A DNA stretch of 61,940 bases from the NCBI GenBank assembly GCA_028290705.1, contig JAQGJH010000003.1, positions 1 through 61,940 of the forward strand, read 5' to 3'. Source of the stretch: Hyphomicrobiales bacterium. GTDB lineage: Bacteria; Pseudomonadota; Alphaproteobacteria; Rhizobiales; Beijerinckiaceae. Below, in pieces: positions 1-8,394 of this stretch. Numbering within the stretch: the stretch's first letter is position 1; the number at the start of each line of letters is the position of its first letter. The notes beneath the pieces are model-generated. The model was not told the origin of the DNA. It did no database searches and saw only the letters and a program-made list of their open reading frames with translations. The translations under genes were made by a program, and so were the position numbers.

Positions 1-255
1 GGCCATTTCGGCCAGGCGCGGATCGGGCCGCCGTGTTCTGTATAGCGCCTGCACCGCGAAGGCGACGGACGCCGCTGCTGCCGGCAGCGCGATCATGTGC
101 CAGGAGACAGTGAAGCCGAGCCAGCGTCCGAGGAAGAGGTCACCGAGCGCGAGGATTGCCGTGGCGATCCACGCCGGGCGAAGAGAGGCCGGCTGCGCTG
201 GAGCAGGAGCCGCACGGCCCTGCCAGGCATCATGATGCGGGATCGACATCGTCAT
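1..255 (-). CDS. Hypothetical membrane protein (3' end outside window)
   Basis: An open frame of 85 codons starts with ATG at 255 and runs off the left edge without a stop, so only the N-terminus is visible. It begins with a short polar, proline/alanine-rich stretch (MTMSIPHHDAWQGRAAPAPA) and then has two hydrophobic segments at about residues 30-50 and 52-68, with an RTRRPDPR basic patch after the second, so it looks like an inner-membrane protein with a cytoplasmic N-terminus. I do not recognise the family. Codon use is typical of the window. It lies 41 bp downstream of the decayed tail of the TSUP gene on the same strand. Confidence 0.5.
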   Translation of the reverse strand, partial: MTMSIPHHDAWQGRAAPAPAQPASLRPAWIATAILALGDLFLGRWLGFTVSWHMIALPAAAASVAFAVQALYRTRRPDPRLAEMA

Positions 256-296
256 GGCGGAAGCTTTACGCGCGGGGCGTTAAAAAAAGACGAAAG

Positions 297-379
297 TCAG
301 AGCGCGAGCCAGCCGATGTCGCGCGCACCGTCCCAGATGAGTTTCAGCCCGAGGACGAAGTCAGCGTGGTGACGACGCG
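297..379 (-). pseudogene. Decayed C-terminal tail of the upstream TSUP transporter
   Basis: Directly after the TAA stop of the TSUP frame (380-382) the same frame reads RVVTTL. One base then appears to be missing near 360-361. From 359 the shifted frame reads FVLGLKLIWDGARDIGWLAL and stops at 297-299. A hydrophobic segment ending in GLKLxWDG is the usual C-terminus of TSUP/TauE-SafE proteins. The simplest reading is that a full-length gene acquired a nonsense change (probably TAC to TAA) and a one-base deletion. A sequencing or assembly error could explain the frameshift but would have to coincide with the stop change. Confidence 0.6.
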
Positions 380-1069
380 TTAGAAGTGCTTGGGCGACAC
401 GCGGCGCACCAGCCAGACGCCCGAAAGCGTGGCCGCGATGGCGAGCGGGAACAGGGCCGCCGACGTCGCGAGATTGTCGAGCGACACTTGGCTCAGCGCG
501 ATGAAGATCCCGAGCTTGATCCAGTTCAACAGCGCATAGAGCATGGTGGAGGTGCCCGCGAAGATCATCGGAGGCAGGCGCAGAGGCACTGCATAGGCCT
601 GGAACGGCACGCCGCCCACATTCGCGATGAAGCTCGTAAAATCGCCGGTGACGCCCCAGAGAAGGCCGGGGCCGATGCGCGCGGGCTTGCCGGGTGCGTC
701 AGCCGGAACCGGGCGCAGCCAGTACAGGAGCACGAAAGTCGCGGCGATGAGACTGACGGCGAGTTCCACCAGGGCATTGGAGACGCGCGACGCGAGAAGC
801 GCGCCGAGCCCGAGCCCGATCAGCGCACCGGGCCGGAAGAACAACAAAGGTCGTGCGCTCCAGCTGTTGCGGAAGGCCCAGATCGACACCGCATCCTGGA
901 CGATCAGGATCGGGAGCACGATGGCGGCGCCCTGCAGGGGCGGCACCACCAGGGCCATGAGGGGGATGGCGATCATGCCAAGGCCGGAGAAGCCGCCCTT
1001 GGCAAGCCCGAGCAGCAAGACCGCAGCAATCGAGGTGAGATAAAAGGTGAGATCGGTGATCACATGCAT
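380..1069 (-). CDS. TSUP-family (TauE/SafE) membrane transporter, C-terminally truncated
   Basis: The 229-residue protein has the TSUP signature: an N-terminal hairpin with the GLAKGGFSGLGMIAIPLMAL motif, several further hydrophobic helices, and a second half that begins near GLLWGVTGDFTSFIANVGG. Members export or import sulfur oxyanions, sulfonates or related organic anions across the inner membrane; the substrate here cannot be read from sequence. Family members are usually about 245-265 residues, and this frame stops right after SPKHF, before the last transmembrane helix, whose coding remnant lies just downstream in another frame. The protein may therefore be non-functional or shortened. 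ATG at 1069 is the only good start. A second, intact TSUP gene lies at 40072-40851. Confidence 0.85.
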   Translation of the reverse strand: MHVITDLTFYLTSIAAVLLLGLAKGGFSGLGMIAIPLMALVVPPLQGAAIVLPILIVQDAVSIWAFRNSWSARPLLFFRPGALIGLGLGALLASRVSNALVELAVSLIAATFVLLYWLRPVPADAPGKPARIGPGLLWGVTGDFTSFIANVGGVPFQAYAVPLRLPPMIFAGTSTMLYALLNWIKLGIFIALSQVSLDNLATSAALFPLAIAATLSGVWLVRRVSPKHF

Positions 1070-1241
1070 GTCCCGGAGCGTTCCTCGGCCTGTCTCGCCC
1101 CTTTTGGTTAGGTCTAAGAGCTAATGCCTTTGCCGTTGCCATGGGGGCGTCCCGGTCGCAAGAAAGATGCCGTCGACCCAGCCTGGCGATCCTTTGCGAT
1201 CGTCCTCGGCCGATGCACCAAAATGGATCCGGGAGGGATCG

Positions 1242-3143
1242 ATGGCGAGCACTTACCCGCAAGTCTATGAGGCGTGGCGCACGGATCCCGCGGCCTTCTG
1301 GGCGGAAGCCGCCAAGGCGATCGACTGGATCGAGCCGCCCCGAACGATTTTCGATCCGCAGCAGGGGCCGTATGGACGCTGGTTCCCCGATGCCGTCTGC
1401 AACACCTGCCACAACGCGCTGGACAGGCATGTCGCCAACGGCCGCGCCGATCAGCCGGCGATCATTTACGACAGCCCCGTGGCGGGCACGAAGCGCGTGC
1501 TGACCTATGCGGAGCTCCTCGCCGAAGTCGAGGCGCTGGCGGCGGTGCTACAGGATTTCGGCGTCGAGAAGGGTGACCGGGTCATCGTCTACATGCCGAT
1601 GATTCCCGAGGCGCTGGTGGCGATGCTGGCCTGCGCGCGCATCGGCGCGGTTCATTCCGTGGTGTTCGGCGGGTTTGCCGCCAAGGAACTGGCGACCCGC
1701 ATCGACGATGCGAAACCGAAGCTGGTGCTGACGGCGTCGTGCGGGATCGAGCCCGGTCGCGTCGTGGCCTACAAGCCGCTCCTGGATGCCGCCATCGAAA
1801 TGGCGTCCACCAAGCCCTCGAGCGTGCTCGTGCTGCCGCGCCCGCAGGCGCAGGCGACGATGATCGAGGGCCGCGACCACGACTGGCGGGCGCTGGTCGA
1901 TGCGGCGCGCGCCGCCGGTCGCGCCGCGCCCTGCGTGCCCGTCAAGGCGACGGACCCGCTCTACATTCTCTACACGTCGGGCACGACGGGCATTCCCAAG
2001 GGCGTGGTGCGCGACAATGGCGGGCACATGGTGGCGCTCGCCTGGACGATGCCGAACCTCTATGGCGTGAAACCCGGAGAGGTGTTCTGGTCGGCGTCCG
2101 ACGTCGGCTGGGTGGTGGGCCATTCCTACATCGTCTATGCGCCGCTGCTGCATGGCGCGACGACCGTCGTTTACGAAGGCAAGCCCATCGGGACACCCGA
2201 TGCCGGCGCTTTCTGGCGCGTGATCGACGAATATGGCGTGGTGGTGCTGTTCACCGCTCCGACGGCCTTCCGGGCCATCCGCAAGGAAGATCCGGAGGCG
2301 AAGTTCCTGAAGGTCCATTCGACGAAGACGCTGCGCCATCTGTTCCTGGCGGGCGAGCGCGCCGATCCCGACACGGTCGCGTGGGCCGAGCAGGTTTTGG
2401 GCGTTCCGGTGATCGACCATTGGTGGCAGACCGAAACCGGCTGGGGCATCGTCGGCAATCCGGTGGGCCTCGGCATGCTGCCGATCAAGCATGGCTCGCC
2501 GACCGTGCCGCTGCCGGGTTACGACGTGCAGATCGTCGACGAGGCCGCCAAGCCCGTGCCCGATGGCCAGATGGGCTCGATCGTCATCAAGCTGCCGTTA
2601 CCGCCGGGCTGTCTGCCGACGCTTTGGCAGCAGGACGAGCGCATGCGCGAAAGCTATCTCGTCGATTTCCCGGGCTATTACAAAACCGCCGACGCCGGCT
2701 TCAAGGATCAGGACGGCTATCTCTACATCATGGGCCGCACCGACGACATCATCAACGTCGCGGGGCATCGTCTCTCGACAGGCGGGATGGAAGAGGTGCT
2801 GGCCTCGCATCCGGCCGTGGCGGAATGCGCCGTGATCGGCATGAAGGACGAGTTGAAGGGCGAGCAGCCCTGCGGCTTCGTGGTGCTGAAGTCGGGCGTG
2901 ACGACGTCGCCCCTGCAGGTCGAAAAGGAATTGGTGGCGCTGGTGCGCGACAGGATCGGGCCGGTGGCGGCGTTCAAGATCGCCATCACGGTCAACCGCC
3001 TGCCCAAGACCCGTTCGGGCAAGATCCTGCGCGGCACGATGAAGAAGATCGCGGATGGCGACGAATGGTCGACGCCCGCCACGATCGACGATCCGGCGAT
3101 TCTCGACGAGATCGCCGCAGCCCTGCAGCACAAGGGCTTCTGA
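1242..3143 (+). CDS. prpE: Propionyl-CoA synthetase
   Basis: This 633-residue acyl-CoA synthetase of the ANL superfamily activates propionate (and probably acetate) with ATP and CoA through an acyl-adenylate in the cytoplasm. It begins with the acetyl-CoA-synthetase N-terminal domain, has the AMP-binding loop YTSGTTGIPKGVVRDNGGH at about residues 244-262 (the VRDNGGH tail is typical of PrpE rather than Acs), and the C-terminal PKTRSGKILR with catalytic Lys near residue 594. Length matches PrpE (about 628). ATG at 1242 was chosen because GGGAGG lies 6 bp upstream; an ATG at 1167 would add 25 residues without similarity. No methylcitrate-cycle genes are adjacent. It converges on fadD with a 14-bp gap. 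Confidence 0.93.
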   Translation: MASTYPQVYEAWRTDPAAFWAEAAKAIDWIEPPRTIFDPQQGPYGRWFPDAVCNTCHNALDRHVANGRADQPAIIYDSPVAGTKRVLTYAELLAEVEALAAVLQDFGVEKGDRVIVYMPMIPEALVAMLACARIGAVHSVVFGGFAAKELATRIDDAKPKLVLTASCGIEPGRVVAYKPLLDAAIEMASTKPSSVLVLPRPQAQATMIEGRDHDWRALVDAARAAGRAAPCVPVKATDPLYILYTSGTTGIPKGVVRDNGGHMVALAWTMPNLYGVKPGEVFWSASDVGWVVGHSYIVYAPLLHGATTVVYEGKPIGTPDAGAFWRVIDEYGVVVLFTAPTAFRAIRKEDPEAKFLKVHSTKTLRHLFLAGERADPDTVAWAEQVLGVPVIDHWWQTETGWGIVGNPVGLGMLPIKHGSPTVPLPGYDVQIVDEAAKPVPDGQMGSIVIKLPLPPGCLPTLWQQDERMRESYLVDFPGYYKTADAGFKDQDGYLYIMGRTDDIINVAGHRLSTGGMEEVLASHPAVAECAVIGMKDELKGEQPCGFVVLKSGVTTSPLQVEKELVALVRDRIGPVAAFKIAITVNRLPKTRSGKILRGTMKKIADGDEWSTPATIDDPAILDEIAAALQHKGF

Positions 3144-3175
3144 CGAGAGCGGCGGCTTCAGCCGCTCTTCGTCAG
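3141..3175. terminator. Hairpin between convergent prpE and fadD
   Basis: An 8-bp perfect stem (AGAGCGGC at 3146-3153 with GCCGCTCT at 3161-3168), extended by flanking GACG/CGTC pairs, spans both stop codons. There is no long U-run, so it may act as a compact bidirectional terminator or simply stabilise mRNA ends. Confidence 0.4.
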
Positions 3176-4852
3176 TTCGTCTCGCAATTCGCGCCGCAGA
3201 ATCTTGCCGACGTTCGTCTTCGGCAGGGCGGTGCGGAATTCGATGTGGCGCGGCACCTTGTAGCCGGTGAGATTTTCGCGGCACCAGGCGCGCAACTCGG
3301 CCTCGGTCAGGTCGGGATCGCGCGCGACCACGAAGGCGTTGACGGATTCCCCCGACGTCTTGTCGGCCACGCCGACGACGGCGGCCTCGGCCACCTTCGG
3401 GTGGCTCGCCAGAACGTCCTCGACCTCGTTCGGATAGACGTTGAAGCCCGACACCAGGATCATGTCCTTGATGCGGTCGACGATCCGCACCTTGCCGTCG
3501 GCATCGAGCACGCCGACGTCGCCGGTCTTGAAATAGCCGTCCGCCGTGAAGGCTTTTCGGGTTTCCTCCGGCTGGTTCCAGTAGCCGGCCATGACCTGCG
3601 GACCCTTCACGCAGAGCTCGCCTGCGGAGCCGATCGGCAGTTCGGCGCCATCGGGGCCGCGGATCGACACGTCGGTCGAGGGCATCGGATAGCCGATCGC
3701 GCCGGTGAATTCGGCGATGTCGAGGCGGTTGACGCAGACGACCGGCGAAGTCTCGGACAGACCGTAACCCTCCACGATGGGACGTCCCGTGACCTCTTTC
3801 CACTTGCGCGCGACGGCGGCTTGAGTCGCCATGCCGCCGCTGATGCAGATGGAGAGTTGCGAGAAATCCACGGCCTTGAAATCGCTGCGCGTGGCGAGCG
3901 CATTGGCCAGCGTGTTGACGACCACGATCATGGTCATCTTGACGGATTTCAGCGTCTTGACGAAGGCCGGGAGGTCGCGCGGATTGGCGATCAGCACCTG
4001 GCAGCCGCCGATTTTCGCGACGAACAGGCAGCAGGCCGTCAGCGCCAGAATGTGATAGAGCGGCAGGGCCGTGATCATCACGTGGTCAGGCCTGTCGCCC
4101 GCGAAGGAGCGTAGCCAGGCCTCGCATTGGGCGACGTTGGCGGCGATGTTGCGGTGAAGCAGGACCGCGCCCTTCGCTCGGCCCGTCGTGCCGCCGGTAT
4201 ATTGCAGGAAGGCGGGATCGTCCGGAAAGATTTCGACCGGCTTGAATTTGGCGTGACGCGCGAAGCGCATGAAATTGGCGAAGCGGATCGTCGCCGGCAG
4301 GTGGTAACGCGGGACGTTCTTCTTGACGAAGCGCGAGACCAGATTGACCAGCAGGCCCTTGGCGCCGATGAGATCGCCGGGCGAGGCGATGATCGCCATT
4401 TCGAGCGTCAGGTCGGGCAGGGCCTCCTGAACCGTATGGGCGAAATTCTCCAGCACGAACAGGACGCGCGCGCCGGAATCATTGAGCTGATGGGTGAGTT
4501 CGCGCGCGGTGTAGAGCGGGTTGACGTTGACCACCACATAGCCGCCCATCAGGATCCCGAAGAGCACGGCCGGATAGGCCATGACGTTGGGCATCATGAT
4601 GGCGACGCGATCGCCCTTTTTCAGGCCGAAGCGCTGCAAGCCGAGCGCAACGTCTTCCGCATGTTTGCGCAAGGTGGCGTAATCGATGCGGACGCCGAAA
4701 CTCTCGATCGCCGGGCGCGACGCATACGTGCTGGCGCTTCTCTCGAAAATGCTCGCGATCGTTTCCTGCGAGTTTTCGTCGATCCTGTGCGGCACACCTT
4801 CGGGATAGTGGGCGAGCCAGGGTCTCCGCGGCTCTTCCATCGTCTCCTGCAT
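3158..4852 (-). CDS. fadD: Long-chain fatty-acid-CoA ligase
   Basis: This 564-residue ANL-superfamily enzyme activates long-chain fatty acids to acyl-CoA for beta-oxidation or lipid recycling. The AMP-binding loop YTGGTTGRAKGAVLLHRN is at about residues 218-235, the adenylation motif GYGLSETSP lies mid-protein, and the C-terminal GKILRR holds the catalytic Lys near 550. Length is close to E. coli FadD (561). ATG at 4852 is preceded by GGGGGAAA; an ATG at 4918 is possible but the extra 22 residues are basic and unlike the family. It is monocistronic as far as visible, convergent with prpE. Both neighbours being acyl-CoA synthetases suggests short- and long-chain acid activation side by side. 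Confidence 0.92.
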   Translation of the reverse strand: MQETMEEPRRPWLAHYPEGVPHRIDENSQETIASIFERSASTYASRPAIESFGVRIDYATLRKHAEDVALGLQRFGLKKGDRVAIMMPNVMAYPAVLFGILMGGYVVVNVNPLYTARELTHQLNDSGARVLFVLENFAHTVQEALPDLTLEMAIIASPGDLIGAKGLLVNLVSRFVKKNVPRYHLPATIRFANFMRFARHAKFKPVEIFPDDPAFLQYTGGTTGRAKGAVLLHRNIAANVAQCEAWLRSFAGDRPDHVMITALPLYHILALTACCLFVAKIGGCQVLIANPRDLPAFVKTLKSVKMTMIVVVNTLANALATRSDFKAVDFSQLSICISGGMATQAAVARKWKEVTGRPIVEGYGLSETSPVVCVNRLDIAEFTGAIGYPMPSTDVSIRGPDGAELPIGSAGELCVKGPQVMAGYWNQPEETRKAFTADGYFKTGDVGVLDADGKVRIVDRIKDMILVSGFNVYPNEVEDVLASHPKVAEAAVVGVADKTSGESVNAFVVARDPDLTEAELRAWCRENLTGYKVPRHIEFRTALPKTNVGKILRRELRDELTKSG

Positions 4853-4998
4853 CGTTTCCCCCGAGTGAAGTCCGGGGCGCGTGCGCGCCCTCGATCGCAA
4901 AGCACGGCCGTCGACCACGCTTCAGCTCGATCGCGAGCATCGCACCGGTGCGCGACGCCCGCAATCGCGTCGCGCCTCTCAATTGGTCTTGTACAGGC

Positions 4999-5712
4999 TC
5001 AGTCTTCGGTCTTGAGGCCCTTGAGCTTGCCGCCGAAGACCGACGCGAGGTCGATGTCCTCTTCCTGCTCGCGCTGCGGCGCGGGCGTGGAGCCGAACAC
5101 GTCCTGCTGGGTGACGGGCGCGCGGGGCGCCGTGGTGATTTCGGCGGGAACCAGCGTCGCGCCCTGGTCGTCGGCCTGCGCCGGACGATCCTTGGCGGCG
5201 CGATTCACCTCGAGATCGAGATCGAGCTGCGAGCAGAGTCCGAGCGTGACGGGGTCCATCGGCGCGAGCGCGGCCGAGTTCCAATGGGTGCGCTCGCGGA
5301 TCGCCTGCAGGGTCGTCTTGGTCGTGCCGACGAGGCGCATGATCTGCGCGTCCTTCAGCTCGGGATGATTGCGCACCAGCCACAGGATGGCGTTCGGCCT
5401 GTCCTGACGGCGCGACAGCGGCGTGTAGCGGGGGCCGCGCTGCTTTTTCGGCTCGGGGAGGCGCACCTTCGAAACCGCGAGATTGAGGCGGTAATCGGTG
5501 TTCTTCTCGCCCTTGGCGATTTCTTCGCGGGTGAGCTGCCCGGACGTGATCGGATCGTGCCCCTTGATGCCGGCCGCGACCTCGCCGTCGGCGATTCCCT
5601 TGACCTCGAGCGGGTGCAATTTGCAGAAATCGGCAATCTGATCGAAGGTGAGCGAGGTGTTTTCAACCAGCCACACGGCCGTGGCCTTGGGCATCAACGG
5701 CGCATTGCTCAT
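4999..5712 (-). CDS. trcR: DUF1013 protein, TrcR-type cell-cycle regulator
   Basis: The 237-residue protein matches the alphaproteobacterial DUF1013 family. It starts MSNAPLMPKATAVWLVENT, followed by repeated short helix-turn-helix-like segments (LTFDQIADFCKLHPLEVKGI and then NAILWLVRNHPELKDAQIMR) and an acidic C-terminal tail ending SVFGGKLKGLKTED. Family members are annotated as cell-cycle transcriptional regulators (TrcR); that function is from family knowledge. ATG at 5712 is preceded by AGGAGAG at suitable spacing; in-frame upstream ATGs would add a basic non-conserved leader. It stands alone on the minus strand. Confidence 0.85.
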   Translation of the reverse strand: MSNAPLMPKATAVWLVENTSLTFDQIADFCKLHPLEVKGIADGEVAAGIKGHDPITSGQLTREEIAKGEKNTDYRLNLAVSKVRLPEPKKQRGPRYTPLSRRQDRPNAILWLVRNHPELKDAQIMRLVGTTKTTLQAIRERTHWNSAALAPMDPVTLGLCSQLDLDLEVNRAAKDRPAQADDQGATLVPAEITTAPRAPVTQQDVFGSTPAPQREQEEDIDLASVFGGKLKGLKTED

Positions 5713-5887
5713 CGTTCTCTCCTGGGCCGCAACGTCCGGGCGTCGCGAGCGAATATCGGACGTGCGCCGTCCGGCTCCGGCCCGGCCGAGGCCAAGCCTC
5801 ACATCGCACATCCATGACGGGAATGGCGAGAATATAAGCTTGCGCCGTGCGGAACGCAACGAATTTGCGGGGACGCCGCCCCCTCCA

Positions 5888-6904
5888 TCAGGCCTTTTCC
5901 GCCACCGTCAACACGATCTTGCCGATGTGGGTGGAGGATTCCATGCGGGCATGCGCGGCGGCCGCTTCGGCGAGCGGGAAGGTGGCGTCGATCAGCGGCT
6001 TGAACCGGCCAGCAGCGAGCAGGGGCCAGACCCGCTGCTCGAGTTCGCGGGCGATCAGGGCCTTCTGGGCTGGCGTCCTGGGACGAAGGGTCGAGCCCGT
6101 GTGGGTCAGGCGCTTGGCGGACAGAGGCCGCAGGTCCAGCGCCGGGATCTTGTAGCCCTCCATGAAGGCGATCTGGACGATCCGCCCCTCGACGGCGGCG
6201 GCCTCGTAGTTGCGCTGGACGTAGGAGCCCCCGACCATGTCGAGGATCACGTCGGCCCCGTGGCCGCCGGTCGCGGTCCGGGTCTCGGCGACGAAGTCCT
6301 GCGTCTTATAGTTGACCACGTGATCGGCCCCGAGCTTCGCCATGGCGTCGCATTTCTCGGCCGAGCCCGCGGTCGCCACCACGGTCGCGCCGAAGGCCTT
6401 GGCCAGCATGATGGCGGTGGTGCCGATGCCCGACGAGCCGCCATGCACCAGCAGGGTCTCGCCCGGCGCCAGATGACCGCGCTGGAAAACGTTGGTCCAG
6501 ACGGTGAAGAAGGTTTCGGGAAGCGCCGCGGCCTCGATCATCGAAAGCCCGTCCGGCACGGGAAGGGCGTTGCTCTCGTGAACCGTGCAATATTCGGCAT
6601 AGCCGCCGCCCGCCACCAGGGCGCAGACGCGGTCGCCGATCTTGTACCGACTGGCGCCGTCACCGAGGGCCGCGACCTCGCCGGCGATCTCGAGCCCGGG
6701 AATGTCCTGCGGCGCGCCTGCCGGGGGCGGGTACTTGCCCAACCGCTGAGAGACGTCGGGCCGGTTGACGCCCGCGGCCTCCACCCTGACGAGGATTTCG
6801 CCTGGGCCGGGCGCGGGCAGGGGACGGGCCTGCGGAACCAGAACCTCGGGGCCGCCCGGGGCCGAGTTGACGATGGCGGTCATGCTGGCGGGAAGTTCGC
6901 TCAT
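5888..6904 (-). CDS. NAD(P)H-quinone oxidoreductase (zinc-free MDR family, PIG3-like)
   Basis: This 338-residue medium-chain dehydrogenase/reductase transfers hydride from NADPH to quinones or enones in the cytoplasm. It shows the quinone oxidoreductase layout: N-terminal GroES-like fold with RVEAAGVNRPDVSQRLGKYP, central AALPETFFTVWTNVF, and the Rossmann loop VHGGSSGIGTTAIMLAKAFG. The catalytic zinc ligands of alcohol dehydrogenases are absent, as expected for PIG3/TP53I3-type enzymes. ATG at 6904 (MSELPASMTAIV) was preferred over 6937 because it fits the family N-terminus and has AGGACG upstream. It is divergent from DUF1192. The physiological substrate is unknown. Confidence 0.88.
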   Translation of the reverse strand: MSELPASMTAIVNSAPGGPEVLVPQARPLPAPGPGEILVRVEAAGVNRPDVSQRLGKYPPPAGAPQDIPGLEIAGEVAALGDGASRYKIGDRVCALVAGGGYAEYCTVHESNALPVPDGLSMIEAAALPETFFTVWTNVFQRGHLAPGETLLVHGGSSGIGTTAIMLAKAFGATVVATAGSAEKCDAMAKLGADHVVNYKTQDFVAETRTATGGHGADVILDMVGGSYVQRNYEAAAVEGRIVQIAFMEGYKIPALDLRPLSAKRLTHTGSTLRPRTPAQKALIARELEQRVWPLLAAGRFKPLIDATFPLAEAAAAHARMESSTHIGKIVLTVAEKA

Positions 6905-7017
6905 GGGTTCGTCCTGTTCCGGGATGGCTCGTGCCAATTCCTAACATATGTTCACGTGCGGGGCATGACAGGCCGGAGCCCGGCAGAGTAGCATTCGCCC
7001 GAATGTGGGAGGCCGCC

Positions 7018-7224
7018 ATGGCAATGATGGACGAGGATCCGTTCGGAACGCCGGTTCGCAAGGCCGTCACGGCGCATGAGATCGGGCAACCGCTCGAGAC
7101 GCTCTCTGTCTCCGAGCTCGAGGAGAGGATCGTTCTTCTGCAGGGCGAAATCGCCCGGCTCGAGGCCGTTCGCGACGCCAAGGCAGCATCCAAGAGAGCC
7201 GCCGACGCCTTCTTCAAATCCTGA
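7018..7224 (+). CDS. DUF1192 small protein
   Basis: This 68-residue protein begins MAMMDEDPFGTPVRKAV and contains LSVSELEERIVLLQGEIARLEAV, the hallmark of DUF1192, a small alphaproteobacterial family of unknown function. The second half is a short amphipathic helix likely to form a coiled coil. ATG at 7018 has GGGAGG seven bases upstream; earlier in-frame starts lack a ribosome site. It is 143 bp upstream of rcdA on the same strand, a common pairing in Hyphomicrobiales, but the CtrA box between them implies that rcdA has its own promoter. Confidence 0.85.
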   Translation: MAMMDEDPFGTPVRKAVTAHEIGQPLETLSVSELEERIVLLQGEIARLEAVRDAKAASKRAADAFFKS

Positions 7225-7251
7225 GGCGTGCCAGGCTCGTGGATTTTAACC

Positions 7252-7266
7252 TTAACGGCAGCTTAA
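7252..7266 (+). promoter_or_regulatory. CtrA box upstream of rcdA (TTAA-N7-TTAA)
   Basis: TTAA at 7252-7255 and TTAA at 7263-7266 are separated by exactly seven bases, an exact match to the alphaproteobacterial CtrA consensus. The site is in the DUF1192-rcdA gap, 102 bp before the rcdA start. TTAA is rare in this GC-rich DNA, so a perfect pair in this position is unlikely to be chance. Confidence 0.75.
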
Positions 7267-7367
7267 GGAGCGGCGCTGGTCGATTGGCGCTAGGATTGCT
7301 CCATCTGCGGTGAGGCTTGGGCGTGTCTCTTTTGAGGACGCGCGGCCGACACGATGTGGAGGGCCGA

Positions 7368-7886
7368 ATGTTGCAGCAGTTTCAGACCACGGACCAGAAT
7401 ACGGTCTCGTTCGGCCACCGCCTGGCGGCGTCCGACGCGTTCAAGGCCCTGTTCCGGGAAGGCATGCTGCTCGTCGAAGAATCCGCCGCCTATCTGGACG
7501 GCGCCGGGCGCAAGGACTCGCGGCTGCTGTCGCGCGGAGACGCGCTCGCTTATGCGTCCGAGAGCATGCGGCTCACGACCCGTCTGATGCAGCTCGCCTC
7601 CTGGCTGCTGCTGCAGCGCGCCGTGAACGAGGGCGAGATGACGCAGGCGCAGGCCAGCGCCGACAAGCACAAGGTCTCGCTGTCGCGGCAGGAACTGGCC
7701 TCGTCGCCCGACACGTTCGCGCGTCTGCCGGCCCGCCTGCAGGAACTCGCTCTCCAGTCGCAGCGCTTGCAGGCCCGGGTGATCCACCTCGACCGGCTGA
7801 TCTATGGCGGCGAGATCGCCGCGCAGGCACGTCCGCTGCTCGGCCAGATCGAGAGCCTGCGGGCGGCCTTCGAAGTCCGGGCCTGA
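7368..7886 (+). CDS. rcdA: RcdA, ClpXP adaptor for CtrA degradation (DUF1465)
   Basis: The 172-residue helical protein belongs to DUF1465/RcdA. Diagnostic stretches include TVSFGHRLAASDAFKALFRE, LVEESAAYLDGAGR, SMRLTTRLMQLASWLLLQRA and the C-terminal LIYGGEIAAQARPLLGQI. In Caulobacter RcdA links the CpdR-primed ClpXP protease to CtrA and other cell-cycle substrates; the role here is inferred from the family. ATG at 7368 has GGAGGG upstream; the GTG at 7317 would add 17 unconserved residues. It is preceded by a perfect CtrA box, which would let CtrA drive the adaptor for its own destruction, and is followed by a strong terminator. Confidence 0.92.
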   Translation: MLQQFQTTDQNTVSFGHRLAASDAFKALFREGMLLVEESAAYLDGAGRKDSRLLSRGDALAYASESMRLTTRLMQLASWLLLQRAVNEGEMTQAQASADKHKVSLSRQELASSPDTFARLPARLQELALQSQRLQARVIHLDRLIYGGEIAAQARPLLGQIESLRAAFEVRA

Positions 7887-7910
7887 TCTCACCCCAGCGA
7901 CCAGGTCACG

Positions 7911-7940
7911 AAAAAACCCCGGCGCGAGCCGGGGTTTTTT
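7911..7940. terminator. Bidirectional rho-independent terminator between rcdA and rpmE
   Basis: AAAAAACCCCGGC at 7911-7923, a GCGA loop, and GCCGGGGTTTTTT at 7928-7940 form a strong stem flanked by A- and T-runs on both sides. It can therefore end rcdA transcripts on the plus strand and rpmE transcripts on the minus strand. Confidence 0.92.
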
Positions 7941-7989
7941 GTGTTCGTCTCCGCCGGAGGCAAGGGCCGGGCGCGGGGCCCGCCGCCGC

Positions 7990-8223
7990 TTACTTCTTGG
8001 CGCCGAGGCCGATGGCGCCGAAGCGCGAGTTGAACTTCGACAGACGGCCGCCACGGTCGAGCAGCTGCTGCGAACCGCCGGTCCAGGCCGGATGGGTGTT
8101 CGGATCGATGTCGAGGTTCAGCGTGTCGCCTTCCTTGCCCATGGTCGAACGGGTCTGGTATTCCGTGCCATTGGTCAGGACGACCTTGATGAAATGGTAG
8201 TGCGGATGGATGTCGGCCTTCAT
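7990..8223 (-). CDS. rpmE: 50S ribosomal protein L31 (zinc-free form)
   Basis: This 77-residue protein starts [20 protein letters not shown] and contains [19 protein letters not shown], typical of L31, a large-subunit protein near the central protuberance that bridges to the small subunit. It contains no cysteine, so it is a C-minus L31 that does not bind zinc. No second, cysteine-containing copy is visible here. GGAAACGAG lies just upstream of ATG 8223, and a good -35/-10 promoter is at 8317-8345. It is monocistronic, ending at the shared terminator. Confidence 0.96.
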   Translation of the reverse strand: MKADIHPHYHFIKVVLTNGTEYQTRSTMGKEGDTLNLDIDPNTHPAWTGGSQQLLDRGGRLSKFNSRFGAIGLGAKK

Positions 8224-8316
8224 CGTCTCGTTTCCTTCGGCGGTGCAAGCACCGGATGTGCAGCGGAGCGCAGGACGCGGCCGCGAAAACTTCCTTCCCG
8301 ATGTCGGGGTTGCGCC

Positions 8317-8345
8317 CCTATAACGCAGGCTGCGCGCCGAGACAA
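8317..8345 (-). promoter_or_regulatory. Predicted housekeeping promoter of rpmE
   Basis: On the minus strand TTGTCT (8345-8340) and TATAGG (8322-8317) are separated by 17 bp, close to the sigma-70 consensus, about 94 bp before the rpmE start. The divergent ABC exporter gene starts only 50 bp away. Confidence 0.6.
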
Positions 8346-8394
8346 GGTGTAAGGGTCGGGCCAGAATGACCCGCGAAGAGGTGTAGAGCAGATC

